A DNA stretch of 64,000 nucleotides from CAZLQF01 sp964561545 (GCA_964561545.1 CAZLQF010000003.1:1-64000), one strand, 5' to 3'; numbered from the stretch's first letter, positions 29,701 to 38,412 are shown. The notes: generated by a model from the sequence alone, not told the origin. Translations and numbers: made by a program.

Positions 29701-30187
29701 CTTCAATGCTGCCACCATATAGCATTTCATTGACAAGTACCTTTGAAATTGCGCCCCTTAGCTGGTTAATGAAATCAAAATGATCTCCATTAAAGTATAG
29801 AAATGCCTGATTATCTACGATTTGGGTTTTTCCTCCAGGGCTGTTCTCTTTTTCAAACGAATAGCCAATGTTGGTTTGGTCAAAATCTGATAAGGAATTG
29901 TAAATGATCATGATGAGGCGGTCATCAGCACGATAATCCAGAAAATTTTCGATTTGCTCAAGATGTTGTTTGGCATGCTTGCCTGCAAATCGAGCTAAAT
30001 TTTTACCATTGCCATGATAATATATATCGAAGTTCTCAGTTCGATAAAAATACCATTTAAAGTCTTTGTGCTGGATCTTGTTTTGCCCAAAGGGGCTACT
30101 GATCCTTTGCGCAGCAATATCTTTAGGAAAAGCTAATAATCCAGATAAAACGATTATTATGAATAAATGCAAGCTATATCCCACCAT
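26741..30187 (-). CDS. Large outer-membrane protein: degenerate peptidase_MA, TolB-like propeller and Omp85-like barrel
   Basis: A 1148-residue exported protein with a signal peptide (about 5-26). Residues 40-290 resemble the peptidase_MA (gluzincin) fold, with NLPGWYLKGLHEYIA at 172-186. The HExxH motif is absent: its likely position reads LRGAISKVLVNEM (143-155). Residues 295-560 contain TolB-like propeller repeats (DRGRRKVWIYDKEED, NGQSDIYVFNW, GIVFSSNRSES). A linker rich in Asn, Glu and Lys precedes a C-terminal barrel of about 380 residues, with an Omp85-type LRGF motif and terminal Phe. No enzymatic activity is predicted. It is 36 bp downstream of the VWA-like gene. Confidence 0.75.
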   Translation of the reverse strand: MVGYSLHLFIIIVLSGLLAFPKDIAAQRISSPFGQNKIQHKDFKWYFYRTENFDIYYHGNGKNLARFAGKHAKQHLEQIENFLDYRADDRLIMIIYNSLSDFDQTNIGYSFEKENSPGGKTQIVDNQAFLYFNGDHFDFINQLRGAISKVLVNEMLYGGSIEERVQNSTLLNLPGWYLKGLHEYIANSWDVNDQEKFRNKILSGRFRKFGVLTNEEKVMVSQSIWRYVAEQYGESAVSNIIYLTRINKSLESGYVFVLGKNFNELFIEWYNHHRKLFNDEQKKFQNPSGFADIDDKAIKQQGRITDIKLSYDERYLAYITNDRGRRKVWIYDKEEDKRFKVYKDGHRSANFDTDYTYPIMAWHPRKQLLTIIHEDQATPEFIQYNVKADEVEDKRKNFRLDKVLDLSYSQDGRLMALSGIRNGQSDIYVFNWRTNAMRGITNDIYDDLHPSFVRDGKGIVFSSNRSESTIEKRGAKDLKGFDNNYDIFYFNYEERSKDLRRITRTNHADEFHPNAYDSTYFSYLTDENGILNRDAAYLDRIFKRTEAVVQYEDTAKYSNDTFTFKTEGLDAVKISPWQFQNRTIRQIDTNQIYKDTSYTYRITNYSHNIKNYEISDRSNTTMEYFKIEDEIKLLKQPIPDSIRKQTVKRSSTSFEASVLQNTQSRKSSYAVKEGEPKKPGQPNGSGENSDADTGEININNYYFQSEYPEENNDKEITEKATKDKDQPNVREGIEDESSIELGNARLYFLNFTPEHLVSQLDNSIINTPYLPYNQNNPQAFVYNPVLNATIKLGISDLFKDYRILGGFRILGNLKGADYFMTFKNLKDRLDKKLLFFRHGKTNEQGGNNITKETSHELRYSLRWPFSQTSSIRGEVFGRRDNNKTLSTDRTSLEKENDAQNWMGLHFEYVFDNTMDLGTNLQRGIKFKLYSDLFRSFDFQKDEGDNLGISVIGGDFRTYLPIFREFIWANRFSFASSFGNAKVVYFMGGVENWLFPKFNEGVEVDPNQNYVYKSLAANLRGFTQNIRNGNSYSLINSELRIPIFKLFQNKPIKSKFFENFQIIGFADVGSAWSGENPFSEQNALNRKNKTKEPIDITVINLSNPIVGGYGLGLRTNLLGYFIRLDHAWGYEDYQFKEKGVTYLSLGLDF

Positions 30188-30223
30188 ATATCTTTTCTCA
30201 TCAAACGCTAAAATTTACAAAAA

Positions 30224-32374
30224 TCAATAACCTCCGAAAAATTTACGGAAAAACCATTCGCCTCCGAGAAGCACAACTATGATAAAAAACAGAAGCTTGT
30301 TGTTGATCAGTTCCCTAAGCTTGTACTCTTGGTGGGCTATCGGTTTAATTTCCTCTCTATTGTTCAAGACCTCCTCAAGGCCTTTTATATTTCGCGGGTA
30401 TAGCATTGCTCCTCCGTTTTCATTGGCTAAAGTATATAGTAGTTGATGGTCAGCTACTGTTTGGAGGTGCTCAATATCAATTGGGTTTACTACGAACTCC
30501 CCGTTCAAGGAATAGTTGTTATTCTTTACTTGAGCTGTGGCCTCAAAAGTATATTTGCCCACTGGTAAATACCCGCCATCTACTTGATATCCATTGGCAA
30601 TTTTCCTAAATTTAAAATTGTAGGTTTTGCCCTCTTCATTGGTGATTTCCATGGTAATGGTACCATCTTCAACTGGTTCATAGGCTTTATTGTAAAGCTC
30701 GGCTTTGAATGTTACTTTTTCATCTTCGTAAAATTCACTTTTTGGGTCTCTTAGCCGAAAGAGCCTTTTATCAGCTTTCACTGAGAGGTATTGGATGGTT
30801 TTGTTGATCAATTCATTGAAACGGTCCTGTGTTTGGAAATTGCTGTATTCTGAAAGATGCCAACGCCATATCCCCGTTCCAGCTAAAACGCCAATCTTAT
30901 GTTCAGGCCGTTGTACAAAGGTCCACAAAGGTTTATTGCTTGCTACCTTACCTATTTTTTGATTTAAAAGATTGGCATTGTTAAAATTGAACTTGTAATC
31001 ACCATAAGGCGCCATAAGTGGTGGATATTCAGAAATGTAATCCTGTAATTGCTTGGATAGGGTGAAAAGGCTGAATCCTTTAGCAGGTTCTGCAGTTACC
31101 TCATTGGAGCTTTTATTACTTTGTTGAATTTGCAAACCGGTAGATAGGCTGTTAAATAAGTCCAGGTTTGATTGCGGACCTAAAACAAAAAAAGTAGGGA
31201 TCTGTTCTTGGAGTACTTGTTTAACAAGTTGGCTTCCTTGGCTTTTTGTTCCAGGTACTTGGTGAAAGATAACTACATTGTAAGCTTCTAAACTTTCATC
31301 TTTTCTGGACAAACGGTTTTTGTATTGCTTAGCCTGGTAAGTGTTTACATGGTAATGCTCATTGTTTTCAATGGACTTTTTCAAAACTGATATATCCGGA
31401 TGGGGCGCGTTTGATAGGAGGAGGATTTCTTTTTTACTTTCCAGAACATTGATCAAAAAGCTCTTTTCGTTATTAACATAACTAATCTCATTGTCAACGC
31501 CTTTGATTTTGACTACATATCTTTGTAATCCGGCCTCTTTAGCATTCAACTCTGCCCTGAAGGTCTTTTCAAACTGCTCTTGGTTAATGCTGAAATCTTG
31601 TTCAAATTTTACCTCACCATCTTTAATAATTTGAACTTGCGATTCGTTGCCTTTACAATCTTCACCGTTGATGGTTACTTCTACAGGAAAACGATTGCCT
31701 TCAAATACAATCTTATTGTAATTAAGGTTGCCTATTTTTAGATCCTTGGGAGGGATGGTATCGCCCATGGCAATTGAGTAAATAGGGGATTTTAATTTTT
31801 TGCTGGACGCAAGAGGATTTTGGCCCTCATTGTATATGCCATCTGAGGCAAGGACAATGGCTCCTAAGTTTCTGTTGTAATATCTGTTGTATATTTCATC
31901 AAAGATACTTGAGAGGTTGGTTTTTTGGGAACTAAAGTCAAGATCTTTACTTTCTTTTACGGTTTCACCGAAGGTAAAGGTTTTTACATTGTAGTTGTCT
32001 TTTAGATTTTCATTAAGGTTATTAATGCTGTTTTTGAATTTGGTTTTGTAGTAAGTGGAATCATCATTAAGGATTACCGATTCAGAGTTGTCAAGTGCAA
32101 AAACTACTGTTGGGTCTTCAACCCTATTAAAATAATCTTTAATAAAAGGCGATAGTAATAAAAATGAAATGAGGCTTACCGTTAAGAACCTGAATACTGC
32201 CATTAAGATATTTGGGTGGGAAAAGAAATGCCCATTGACGGTATAATAGCTTTTGTAATAAGTTATAAAAGCATAAGCCGCACCGGCTAATAAGCAAAAT
32301 ATTAGGAAATAAAACGGATAATTAAGTTTTAATTCAAAGTCCAAAGTATCGAGTTTTACAATAGTTTTACACAA
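30224..32374 (-). CDS. VWA-like domain membrane protein
   Basis: A 716-residue protein with two N-terminal transmembrane helices (about residues 20-41 and 58-80) and a von Willebrand A-like domain starting VVFALDNSESV (a MIDAS-like DxSxS variant, near 97). A beta-sandwich region follows, then a glutamine amidotransferase-like or Rossmann-like segment, and a C-terminal helix (about 692-709). The assigned start is TTG at 32374; another in-frame TTG at 32344 would begin MDFELKLNYPF and is equally plausible. It is divergent from gdhA and pairs with the propeller-barrel gene downstream. The function is unknown; similar proteins in Bacteroidetes are called VWA or BatA-like. Confidence 0.65.
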   Translation of the reverse strand: MCKTIVKLDTLDFELKLNYPFYFLIFCLLAGAAYAFITYYKSYYTVNGHFFSHPNILMAVFRFLTVSLISFLLLSPFIKDYFNRVEDPTVVFALDNSESVILNDDSTYYKTKFKNSINNLNENLKDNYNVKTFTFGETVKESKDLDFSSQKTNLSSIFDEIYNRYYNRNLGAIVLASDGIYNEGQNPLASSKKLKSPIYSIAMGDTIPPKDLKIGNLNYNKIVFEGNRFPVEVTINGEDCKGNESQVQIIKDGEVKFEQDFSINQEQFEKTFRAELNAKEAGLQRYVVKIKGVDNEISYVNNEKSFLINVLESKKEILLLSNAPHPDISVLKKSIENNEHYHVNTYQAKQYKNRLSRKDESLEAYNVVIFHQVPGTKSQGSQLVKQVLQEQIPTFFVLGPQSNLDLFNSLSTGLQIQQSNKSSNEVTAEPAKGFSLFTLSKQLQDYISEYPPLMAPYGDYKFNFNNANLLNQKIGKVASNKPLWTFVQRPEHKIGVLAGTGIWRWHLSEYSNFQTQDRFNELINKTIQYLSVKADKRLFRLRDPKSEFYEDEKVTFKAELYNKAYEPVEDGTITMEITNEEGKTYNFKFRKIANGYQVDGGYLPVGKYTFEATAQVKNNNYSLNGEFVVNPIDIEHLQTVADHQLLYTLANENGGAMLYPRNIKGLEEVLNNREEIKPIAHQEYKLRELINNKLLFFIIVVLLGGEWFFRKFFGGY

Positions 32375-32455
32375 ACTGCAAAGGAAAGTTTTAAAGCTTA
32401 AATAAAAAATTAAGGCAAGCTCTGAAGCATTTTAACTTTCCCTTTCCATTTACCT

Positions 32456-32463
32456 TATTTTTG
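32456..32463 (+). promoter_or_regulatory. Putative -7 element of gdhA promoter (TATTTTTG)
   Basis: TATTTTTG matches TAnnTTTG 45 bp ahead of the gdhA ATG. No clear -33 TTG is seen at the usual distance. Confidence 0.5.
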
Positions 32464-32508
32464 TTGCTCAAAATTTACGCCAATCATAACCGACAAACGT
32501 AAATTAGC

Positions 32509-33858
32509 ATGGATAATTTTCTTAAGGAAGCAAAATCAAATAACCCTGCTGAACCGGAATTTCATCAATCCATAGCCGAGATCTATGATTCGGTTAAAGT
32601 GGTATTGGATCAAAAAAGGCATTACAGAAAATTTAAGGTGCTTGAACGAATGATTGAACCCGAAAGGCTAATCAGTTTTAGAGTACCATGGGTAGATGAT
32701 CAAGGTGAAATTCAAATTAACAGAGGTTATAGGGTTCAAATGAGTAGTACATTGGGGCCTTATAAAGGGGGATTGCGTTTCCATCCTTCTGTTAATACCA
32801 GCATATTGAAATTCCTTGCTTTTGAGCAGATCTTCAAAAACGCCCTTACGTCTCTTCCATTGGGAGCTGGTAAAGGAGGTGCAGATTTTGATACCAAGGG
32901 GAAGTCCGAAATGGAGGTGATGCGGTTTTGCCAAAGTTTTATGACAGAAATGCATCGCCACATTGGAAATTCTACAGACATACCAGCCGGTGATATTGGC
33001 GTAGGTGCAAGGGAAATTGGTTATTTGTTTGGCCAATATAAAAAGATTAAAAATGAATTTTCAGGTGTATTAACAGGCAAAGGCATCAATTTGGGAGGCA
33101 GTTTGATTAGATCCGAAGCAACGGGTTATGGCGTGGTATATTTTGCTGAAAACATGCTTAACAATAAGGCGGATTCGCTTAAGGGAAAAAGATGTGTTGT
33201 TTCTGGATCAGGGAATGTAGCACAATTTGCTATTGAAAAGCTCATAGAGCTGGGTGCGCAGGTTATTACGTTTTCTGATTCATCCGGTTTCATTTATGAT
33301 GAAGAAGGCATTAACAAAGAAAAGTTGGAATTCATTAAAGATCTAAAAAACAGCCAAAGACAAAAGCTCAAATCTTTTAAAGATGCTTATCCATCATCAA
33401 TCTATCAAGAACATGATTCAACAATGAATCACAATCCGATTTGGGATCATCAAGCAGATTGTTTTTTCCCTTGTGCTACCCAAAATGAGATTAACCACTT
33501 AGACGCGCAAAACATTGTGAATAATAAAGGAAAGCTCGTAATTGAGGGGGCTAACATGCCAAGTACACAAGATGCAGTAAAGATACTCCATGATAATGGT
33601 ATATTGTATGCACCGGGTAAAGCTTCTAATGCCGGAGGCGTTGCTGTTTCTGGGCTTGAAATGTCGCAGAATAGTGTTAGAATGGGATGGTCCAGGGATG
33701 AGGTAGACCTTAAGCTTAAAAGTATTATGCAAAATATCCATGATACATGCTTATTAACAGCTAATGAGTACGGCGGGGAAGGGGATTACTTGCTTGGAGC
33801 TAATATTGCAAGCTTTACCAAAGTGGCTGATGCTATGATTGAACAAGGACTCGTTTAG
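32509..33858 (+). CDS. gdhA: Glutamate dehydrogenase (hexameric, probably NADP-specific)
   Basis: Interconverts 2-oxoglutarate plus ammonia with glutamate; cytosolic. The 449-residue protein is of the short hexameric type, with substrate-binding YKGGLRFHPSV (85-95), catalytic-lysine block PLGAGKGGADFD with Lys122, and Rossmann GSGNVA near residue 235. Length and the motif pattern favour the NADP-dependent assimilatory class; cofactor choice is inferred. It is the first gene of a long plus-strand run. Confidence 0.95.
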   Translation: MDNFLKEAKSNNPAEPEFHQSIAEIYDSVKVVLDQKRHYRKFKVLERMIEPERLISFRVPWVDDQGEIQINRGYRVQMSSTLGPYKGGLRFHPSVNTSILKFLAFEQIFKNALTSLPLGAGKGGADFDTKGKSEMEVMRFCQSFMTEMHRHIGNSTDIPAGDIGVGAREIGYLFGQYKKIKNEFSGVLTGKGINLGGSLIRSEATGYGVVYFAENMLNNKADSLKGKRCVVSGSGNVAQFAIEKLIELGAQVITFSDSSGFIYDEEGINKEKLEFIKDLKNSQRQKLKSFKDAYPSSIYQEHDSTMNHNPIWDHQADCFFPCATQNEINHLDAQNIVNNKGKLVIEGANMPSTQDAVKILHDNGILYAPGKASNAGGVAVSGLEMSQNSVRMGWSRDEVDLKLKSIMQNIHDTCLLTANEYGGEGDYLLGANIASFTKVADAMIEQGLV

Positions 33859-33883
33859 AACCTTCAACTGTTGTATTATCTCG

Positions 33884-34432
33884 ATGCCAAATGTGAACAT
33901 CATCGATCTAATTTTTTTGCTCGCTGCTATGTTTTTAATTTTTAGAGGGTTTCAAAATGGAATCCTGTTGGAGTTAACCACAGGAGTAGCTATTGTCATA
34001 GGAGTGATCGGATCCCTACATTTATCAAAAGTCTTAACAGAATTGATAGCACCCATTTTTAATCATGCGGATTATGTACCTTATATAAGCCTGGCCGTTG
34101 CTTTTCTATTGTTATTTTTTGTAATTCGGTACCTTGGCAAATTGCTGGAGTACCTTTTACAAATTACACAGCTTAATATTTTTAACAGAATTTTGGGTTC
34201 GGTCTTAGGATTTGCAAAAATTTGTTTTTTGGCAAGTTTGTTATTTTGGTTAGTAGACCAATTCGGATGGTTCGGTAGTGAAGTAAAACTCAATTCTTTA
34301 TCCTACAATTACTTAAGGGATTTTGCCCCTTGGATCATTCGAGAGCTTTCTAATTTGATACCTTATTTTGAAGGAATTTTTGACTATATTGAATCAACCT
34401 TTGATGCATGGGTAGGAAAAGAAAAAATTTAA
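33884..34432 (+). CDS. cvpA: CvpA family membrane protein
   Basis: A 182-residue inner-membrane protein with four hydrophobic helices and the N-terminal VNIIDLIFLLAAMFLIFRGFQNG pattern of CvpA (colicin V production) proteins. The family's biochemical role is unsettled. I start it at ATG 33884: a frame opening at 33839 would overlap gdhA by 20 bp and add 15 polar residues before the first helix. It ends 3 bp before the glutaminase gene. Confidence 0.85.
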   Translation: MPNVNIIDLIFLLAAMFLIFRGFQNGILLELTTGVAIVIGVIGSLHLSKVLTELIAPIFNHADYVPYISLAVAFLLLFFVIRYLGKLLEYLLQITQLNIFNRILGSVLGFAKICFLASLLFWLVDQFGWFGSEVKLNSLSYNYLRDFAPWIIRELSNLIPYFEGIFDYIESTFDAWVGKEKI

Positions 34433-34435
34433 GGC

Positions 34436-35011
34436 ATGATTGTCCTGATAGATAACTTTGATTCATTTACTTACAATCTATGGGATTATTTCATGCAGTT
34501 GTATCCATCAGGATGCCAATTGTTAAGAAATGATGAAACGAGTATTGAATCAATTAAAGCGCTTGAGCCAAAAGGCATTGTTTTCTCACCTGGCCCGCAA
34601 GCGCCAAAAGATCATCCTTTAATGTTTGAAATACTGGATGAATACGTGGAAAAAATTCCTATTTTAGGTATTTGTTTGGGATTTCAGGCCATAGGTACCT
34701 ACTTTGGTGGTAAAATGACCAAGGCCTCAACTCCAGTACATGGAAAAACATCAAAGATTGCACATAAGGATCATCAATCATTTTATGGAATTCCCAATAA
34801 TTTTGAAGTGACAAGGTATCATTCCTTAGTAGTGAAAGATATTCCGGAAAATCATTTAGAAATCACTTCATATACTGACTTACCCGAAGAGATCCCAATG
34901 TCAATTGCTCATTTTAGATACCCAGTATGGGGTTATCAATTTCATCCCGAGGCGATTTTAACTGAAAATGGCCATCAATTGTTAAAAAACTGGCTTTACC
35001 ACGTGAATTAA
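34436..35011 (+). CDS. pabA: Anthranilate/aminodeoxychorismate synthase glutaminase subunit
   Basis: A 191-residue class I glutamine amidotransferase that supplies ammonia to the partner synthase of tryptophan or folate synthesis. It opens MIVLIDNFDSFTYNL, contains GICLGFQAIG with the nucleophile Cys (near residue 80), the FSPGPQAP block, and FHPEA with the catalytic His-Glu near 170. No component I gene is beside it, so TrpG versus PabA, or a shared role, cannot be decided from the window. Confidence 0.88.
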   Translation: MIVLIDNFDSFTYNLWDYFMQLYPSGCQLLRNDETSIESIKALEPKGIVFSPGPQAPKDHPLMFEILDEYVEKIPILGICLGFQAIGTYFGGKMTKASTPVHGKTSKIAHKDHQSFYGIPNNFEVTRYHSLVVKDIPENHLEITSYTDLPEEIPMSIAHFRYPVWGYQFHPEAILTENGHQLLKNWLYHVN

Positions 35012-35055
35012 AAAAATGGTAAATTGGTTACCTTTTATAAAAGTTGGAACAAAAG

Positions 35056-35063
35056 TAAATTTG
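35056..35063 (+). promoter_or_regulatory. Putative -7 element (TAAATTTG) before the alpha/beta hydrolase
   Basis: TAAATTTG matches TAnnTTTG 23 bp before ATG 35087. No upstream TTG at proper spacing was found, so support is modest. It does favour the ATG over the TTG at 35081. Confidence 0.45.
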
Positions 35064-35086
35064 GACTTAATTAAGGCCGCTTGCAA

Positions 35087-35869
35087 ATGGATATAAAAGT
35101 ACAAAGAGAAGGAAATTTTGAATTTGTAGAGGAAGGAGAAGGCCCTGTCCTATTGTTGCTTCACGGTTTATTCGGTGCTTTAAGTAACTGGAAAGATGTA
35201 TTAAACAATTATTCCAAAAATTATAAGGTTGTCATTCCTCTAATGCCCATTTACGAAATGCCCCTTAGAGAAAGTAATGTAGGCGGTTTAAGTGATTTTA
35301 TTCAAAGATTTATCGAATTTAGGGGATATGAGCAGGTAAACTTATTAGGCAATAGCCTTGGCGGGCATGTAGCGCTTGTTTATGCTTTAGAACATCCTGA
35401 AAAAGTAACTTCCATGGTATTAACAGGTAGCTCTGGGCTCTACGAAAACGCCATGGGAGGGTCCTTTCCAAGACGTAATAGCTATGACTTTATCAAATCA
35501 AAAGTCGAATACACATTTTATGATCCTGATGTAGCATCTAAAGAATTGGTAGATGAGGTTTATAACATTGTAAACGATCGGCAAAAAAGTATAAGGATCA
35601 TATCAATGGCTAAATCATCCATCCGCCATAATCTAAAACAAGAAATTAAAAAAATTGAGGTGCCGGTTTGCCTGATCTGGGGTAACAATGATAGCATCAC
35701 TCCGCCCCATGTAGCTGATGAGTTTTATCGTTTAATGCCCCAGAGCGAGGTTCATTACATCGACAAGTGTGGCCATGCACCAATGATGGAAAAGCCTGAA
35801 GATTTTAATCAAACACTTGAGGCTTTTTTAAATAAGATCATAAAAAGCCCTAATCCCCAAAACGCATGA
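35087..35869 (+). CDS. Alpha/beta-fold hydrolase
   Basis: A 260-residue cytosolic alpha/beta hydrolase. The oxyanion-hole HGLFGALSNW motif lies near residue 27, and the nucleophile elbow is GNSLGGH near residue 89. The acidic residue is in WGNNDSITPP, and the catalytic His is in CGHAPMMEKP near 236. The substrate cannot be read from sequence. ATG 35087 is preferred over TTG 35081. The 3' end overlaps the CBS gene start by 4 bp (ATGA), indicating translational coupling. Confidence 0.88.
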   Translation: MDIKVQREGNFEFVEEGEGPVLLLLHGLFGALSNWKDVLNNYSKNYKVVIPLMPIYEMPLRESNVGGLSDFIQRFIEFRGYEQVNLLGNSLGGHVALVYALEHPEKVTSMVLTGSSGLYENAMGGSFPRRNSYDFIKSKVEYTFYDPDVASKELVDEVYNIVNDRQKSIRIISMAKSSIRHNLKQEIKKIEVPVCLIWGNNDSITPPHVADEFYRLMPQSEVHYIDKCGHAPMMEKPEDFNQTLEAFLNKIIKSPNPQNA

Positions 35870-36531
35870 TAGCAAAAGATTTAATTTTAGAAGAAGCTAT
35901 ATCATTGAACCCGAAGCAAACCGTTAGCGATGCTCGGGAATATTTTATGGAACAATGTATGTGCCACGTACCAATTGTCACTGAAGCGGACCAATTGGTG
36001 GGCTCATTACCTATCGAAGTTGTATTTGATGAACCCGATCTGCAAAAGCAAATAGCTGAATTTAAAGCTGATTTAAACAGCGGTTTTGTGGATGACCAGC
36101 TTCATTTGATCAATATATTTGAAGTAGCAGCCAGGTTTGAATTGACGGCTGTACCAGTTTCCGATCAAGAAAACAAATTTATCGGGGTTATTCCTATCTC
36201 TGCTTTACTAAACCAATTTGCCAACTTTTATTCTTTTAAAGAACCAGGGGGAGTTTTTACCCTTGAAACGAATCTTAAAAATTATGACTTATCCGAAATA
36301 TCCAGAGTAGTTGAATCCAACAATGCAAAGATTCTAAGCTTATTTACTCATTTAGGAGCTGATAACCATACTTTGTTTATTACCATTAAGATTAATTTAA
36401 CCGAAGTTAAACACATTGTAGCAACTTTCGAACGCTTTAAATACAAAATTGAAGTACATCAGGCTTTTGATCGGAAGGCTAATGATCTACAGGATCGTTA
36501 CAACTTGCTAATGAAATACCTTGACATTTAA
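35866..36531 (+). CDS. CBS domain-pair protein with ACT-like C-terminus
   Basis: A 221-residue soluble protein with two CBS motifs (about residues 1-60 and 75-125), followed by a C-terminal ACT-like region (about 130-205) that begins GGVFTLETNLKNYDLSEIS. CBS pairs typically bind adenosyl ligands and report energy status. It is coupled to the upstream hydrolase and is 64 bp ahead of nadK, suggesting a regulatory tie to nucleotide metabolism. That tie is inferred. Confidence 0.75.
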   Translation: MIAKDLILEEAISLNPKQTVSDAREYFMEQCMCHVPIVTEADQLVGSLPIEVVFDEPDLQKQIAEFKADLNSGFVDDQLHLINIFEVAARFELTAVPVSDQENKFIGVIPISALLNQFANFYSFKEPGGVFTLETNLKNYDLSEISRVVESNNAKILSLFTHLGADNHTLFITIKINLTEVKHIVATFERFKYKIEVHQAFDRKANDLQDRYNLLMKYLDI

Positions 36532-36595
36532 CCGCTTGCCTAAGTGAGCTTAAATTTTTGCCTCGTCATCTAAAACCTTTTTCTAAATAAAGCCT

Positions 36596-37477
36596 ATGAA
36601 ATTAGGGGTCTACAGCCGGATGCTCAAGCACTCAACTGTAAGCCTGGTCCAAAATTTTTTACAAATTTTAAGTGATCAAGGCATTGAATTTACGCTTTAC
36701 CATGAGCTTTTTGAAGAGCTAAAAGAGGAGGTGGATTTGTCAAATGTAGGCTATTTTGATAAATCGGATGATCCTAAGCAGCATGGCATGGATTTTATGA
36801 TCTCTTTAGGAGGAGATGGTACTTTTCTTGATACTTTGACGATCATCAAGAATAGTGATGTACCCGTCATGGGAATCAATACCGGAAGGTTGGGTTTTTT
36901 GTCAAATATTTCGAAAGAAAAAGCAGAAACAGCGGTTAAGGACCTTATAAACGGGTATTTTTCTATTGAAGAAAGAACTTTAATAAAATTAGCAAGCAAT
37001 AAAACTATTTTTCAAGAAGGTGATTTTGCCCTCAACGATTTTACAATCCATAAGCGGGACAATTCCTCAATGGTTACGATCAATACGTTTTTAAATGGAG
37101 AACTTTTCAATACCTATTGGGCTGATGGGTTAATTGTTTCTACTCCTACTGGCTCAACCGGTTATTCCCTTAGTTGTGGCGGACCAGTTATTTTCCCGGA
37201 CTCCCAAAACTTTGTCGTAACTCCGGTAGCACCTCATAATCTTAACATTCGACCAATTGTGGTCTCAGATGAATCTGTAATATCTTTTGAAGTTAAAGGA
37301 AGGGGGTCCAATTTTTTGGTCTCCCTTGATTCAAGGTATGAGATCTTGGATTATTCTTACCAATTGGCAGTGCATAAGGCGCAGTTTAAGCTTAAACTTG
37401 TAAAGTTAAATAGGCAAAACTTTATCCAAACCCTAAGAGAAAAACTCATGTGGGGTGTTGATAATAGGAACCTATAA
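36596..37477 (+). CDS. nadK: NAD kinase
   Basis: Phosphorylates NAD to NADP; cytosolic. The 293-residue protein has the catalytic SLGGDGTFLDTL motif (near residue 70), the NTGRLGFLSN block (near 97), and the glycine-rich TPTGSTGYSLSCGGP site (near 182). All invariant family blocks are present. It follows the CBS gene and precedes the PorG-like gene tandem. Confidence 0.95.
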   Translation: MKLGVYSRMLKHSTVSLVQNFLQILSDQGIEFTLYHELFEELKEEVDLSNVGYFDKSDDPKQHGMDFMISLGGDGTFLDTLTIIKNSDVPVMGINTGRLGFLSNISKEKAETAVKDLINGYFSIEERTLIKLASNKTIFQEGDFALNDFTIHKRDNSSMVTINTFLNGELFNTYWADGLIVSTPTGSTGYSLSCGGPVIFPDSQNFVVTPVAPHNLNIRPIVVSDESVISFEVKGRGSNFLVSLDSRYEILDYSYQLAVHKAQFKLKLVKLNRQNFIQTLREKLMWGVDNRNL

Positions 37478-37556
37478 TTTAAATATTTAACTTAAATTAA
37501 AATAAATTTTATAATTTTACCCCGATTTTTAGTAACCGTGAATAAAAGCAAAAACT

Positions 37557-38387
37557 ATGAAATCCAAATTATTACCTATACTATTGGTTATAATAAGCGG
37601 GATGTTATGGAAACCTACCTTTTCCCAAGATCAAGAGATCGGCCTTTTCCTTGGAACCGCTCAATACCAAGGCGATTTGTCAAAGGGAATTATTACTATA
37701 TCTGAAACACAACCTTCTGTAGGAGCTTTTTACCGGTATTACCTCAGTCCCTGGTTTAATTTTAAAGGCAATTTGTATTTTGGCTACGTTTCGGGTGATG
37801 ATAAAAATTATTCAGATGAATCTAGTTTCCGCGAGCGACGAAATTTAAGATTTAGAAGCCACGTATTGGAGTTATCAGGTCAAATAGAATGGAACATTAT
37901 TCCTTACGTTAATGGAAGCGAAAACAATAATATTTCCCCATATGTATTTGCTGGAGCCGGTGTTTTTAATTTTTCTCCAAAAGCGGATTTTAATGATAAA
38001 ACATTTGACCTTAGAGATCTTGGTACAGAAGGCCAAGGTACCGAAGGCGAGGGCTCTAAATACAACCTGATTCAAATTGCCATTCCTTATGGGATTGGTT
38101 TAAAATATAGCTTAGGTAAGGGTTGGAACCTTGGATTGGAAGTCGGACATCGAATTACCTTTACGGATTATTTGGATGATGTGAGTACAGATTATCCAAA
38201 TTTTGATGAATTAAGTGAAGATGCGGCTAATTTATCAGATCGCTCAAATGAATTGGATCAATTTGACGAACCGCAATTAGATGAAGGTGATGGTCGAGGC
38301 AATGCTGATGCAAATGATTCTTACATATTCACGGGTTTTACAATTTCCAAGACAATTAGGAACAATCAATGCTCAGGAGGTTTTTAA
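37557..38387 (+). CDS. PorG-like (DUF6089-type) outer-membrane barrel, copy 1
   Basis: A 276-residue exported barrel with signal peptide (MKSKLLPILLVIISG, cleavage near TFSQDQ), then about eight to ten predicted strands. Shared with its three neighbours are an EWNI-type strand, GLKYSL, LGLEVGHRITFTDYLDDVSTDYP, and an acidic variable loop before the last strand. A short internal repeat, GTEGQGTEGEG, is unique to this copy. The Porphyromonas PorG gene (PG0189) sits ahead of uppS and the omp85 gene, the same order as here. PorG is a T9SS outer-membrane component. The PorG link is inferred from synteny and barrel type. Confidence 0.72.
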   Translation: MKSKLLPILLVIISGMLWKPTFSQDQEIGLFLGTAQYQGDLSKGIITISETQPSVGAFYRYYLSPWFNFKGNLYFGYVSGDDKNYSDESSFRERRNLRFRSHVLELSGQIEWNIIPYVNGSENNNISPYVFAGAGVFNFSPKADFNDKTFDLRDLGTEGQGTEGEGSKYNLIQIAIPYGIGLKYSLGKGWNLGLEVGHRITFTDYLDDVSTDYPNFDELSEDAANLSDRSNELDQFDEPQLDEGDGRGNADANDSYIFTGFTISKTIRNNQCSGGF

Positions 38388-38412
38388 ATATATAGAAATA
38401 AAATAAAGTTTT

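Noticed and set aside
33839..33883. Upstream start for cvpA inside gdhA
   Set aside because: It adds a polar stretch before the first membrane helix; ATG 33884 is cleaner.
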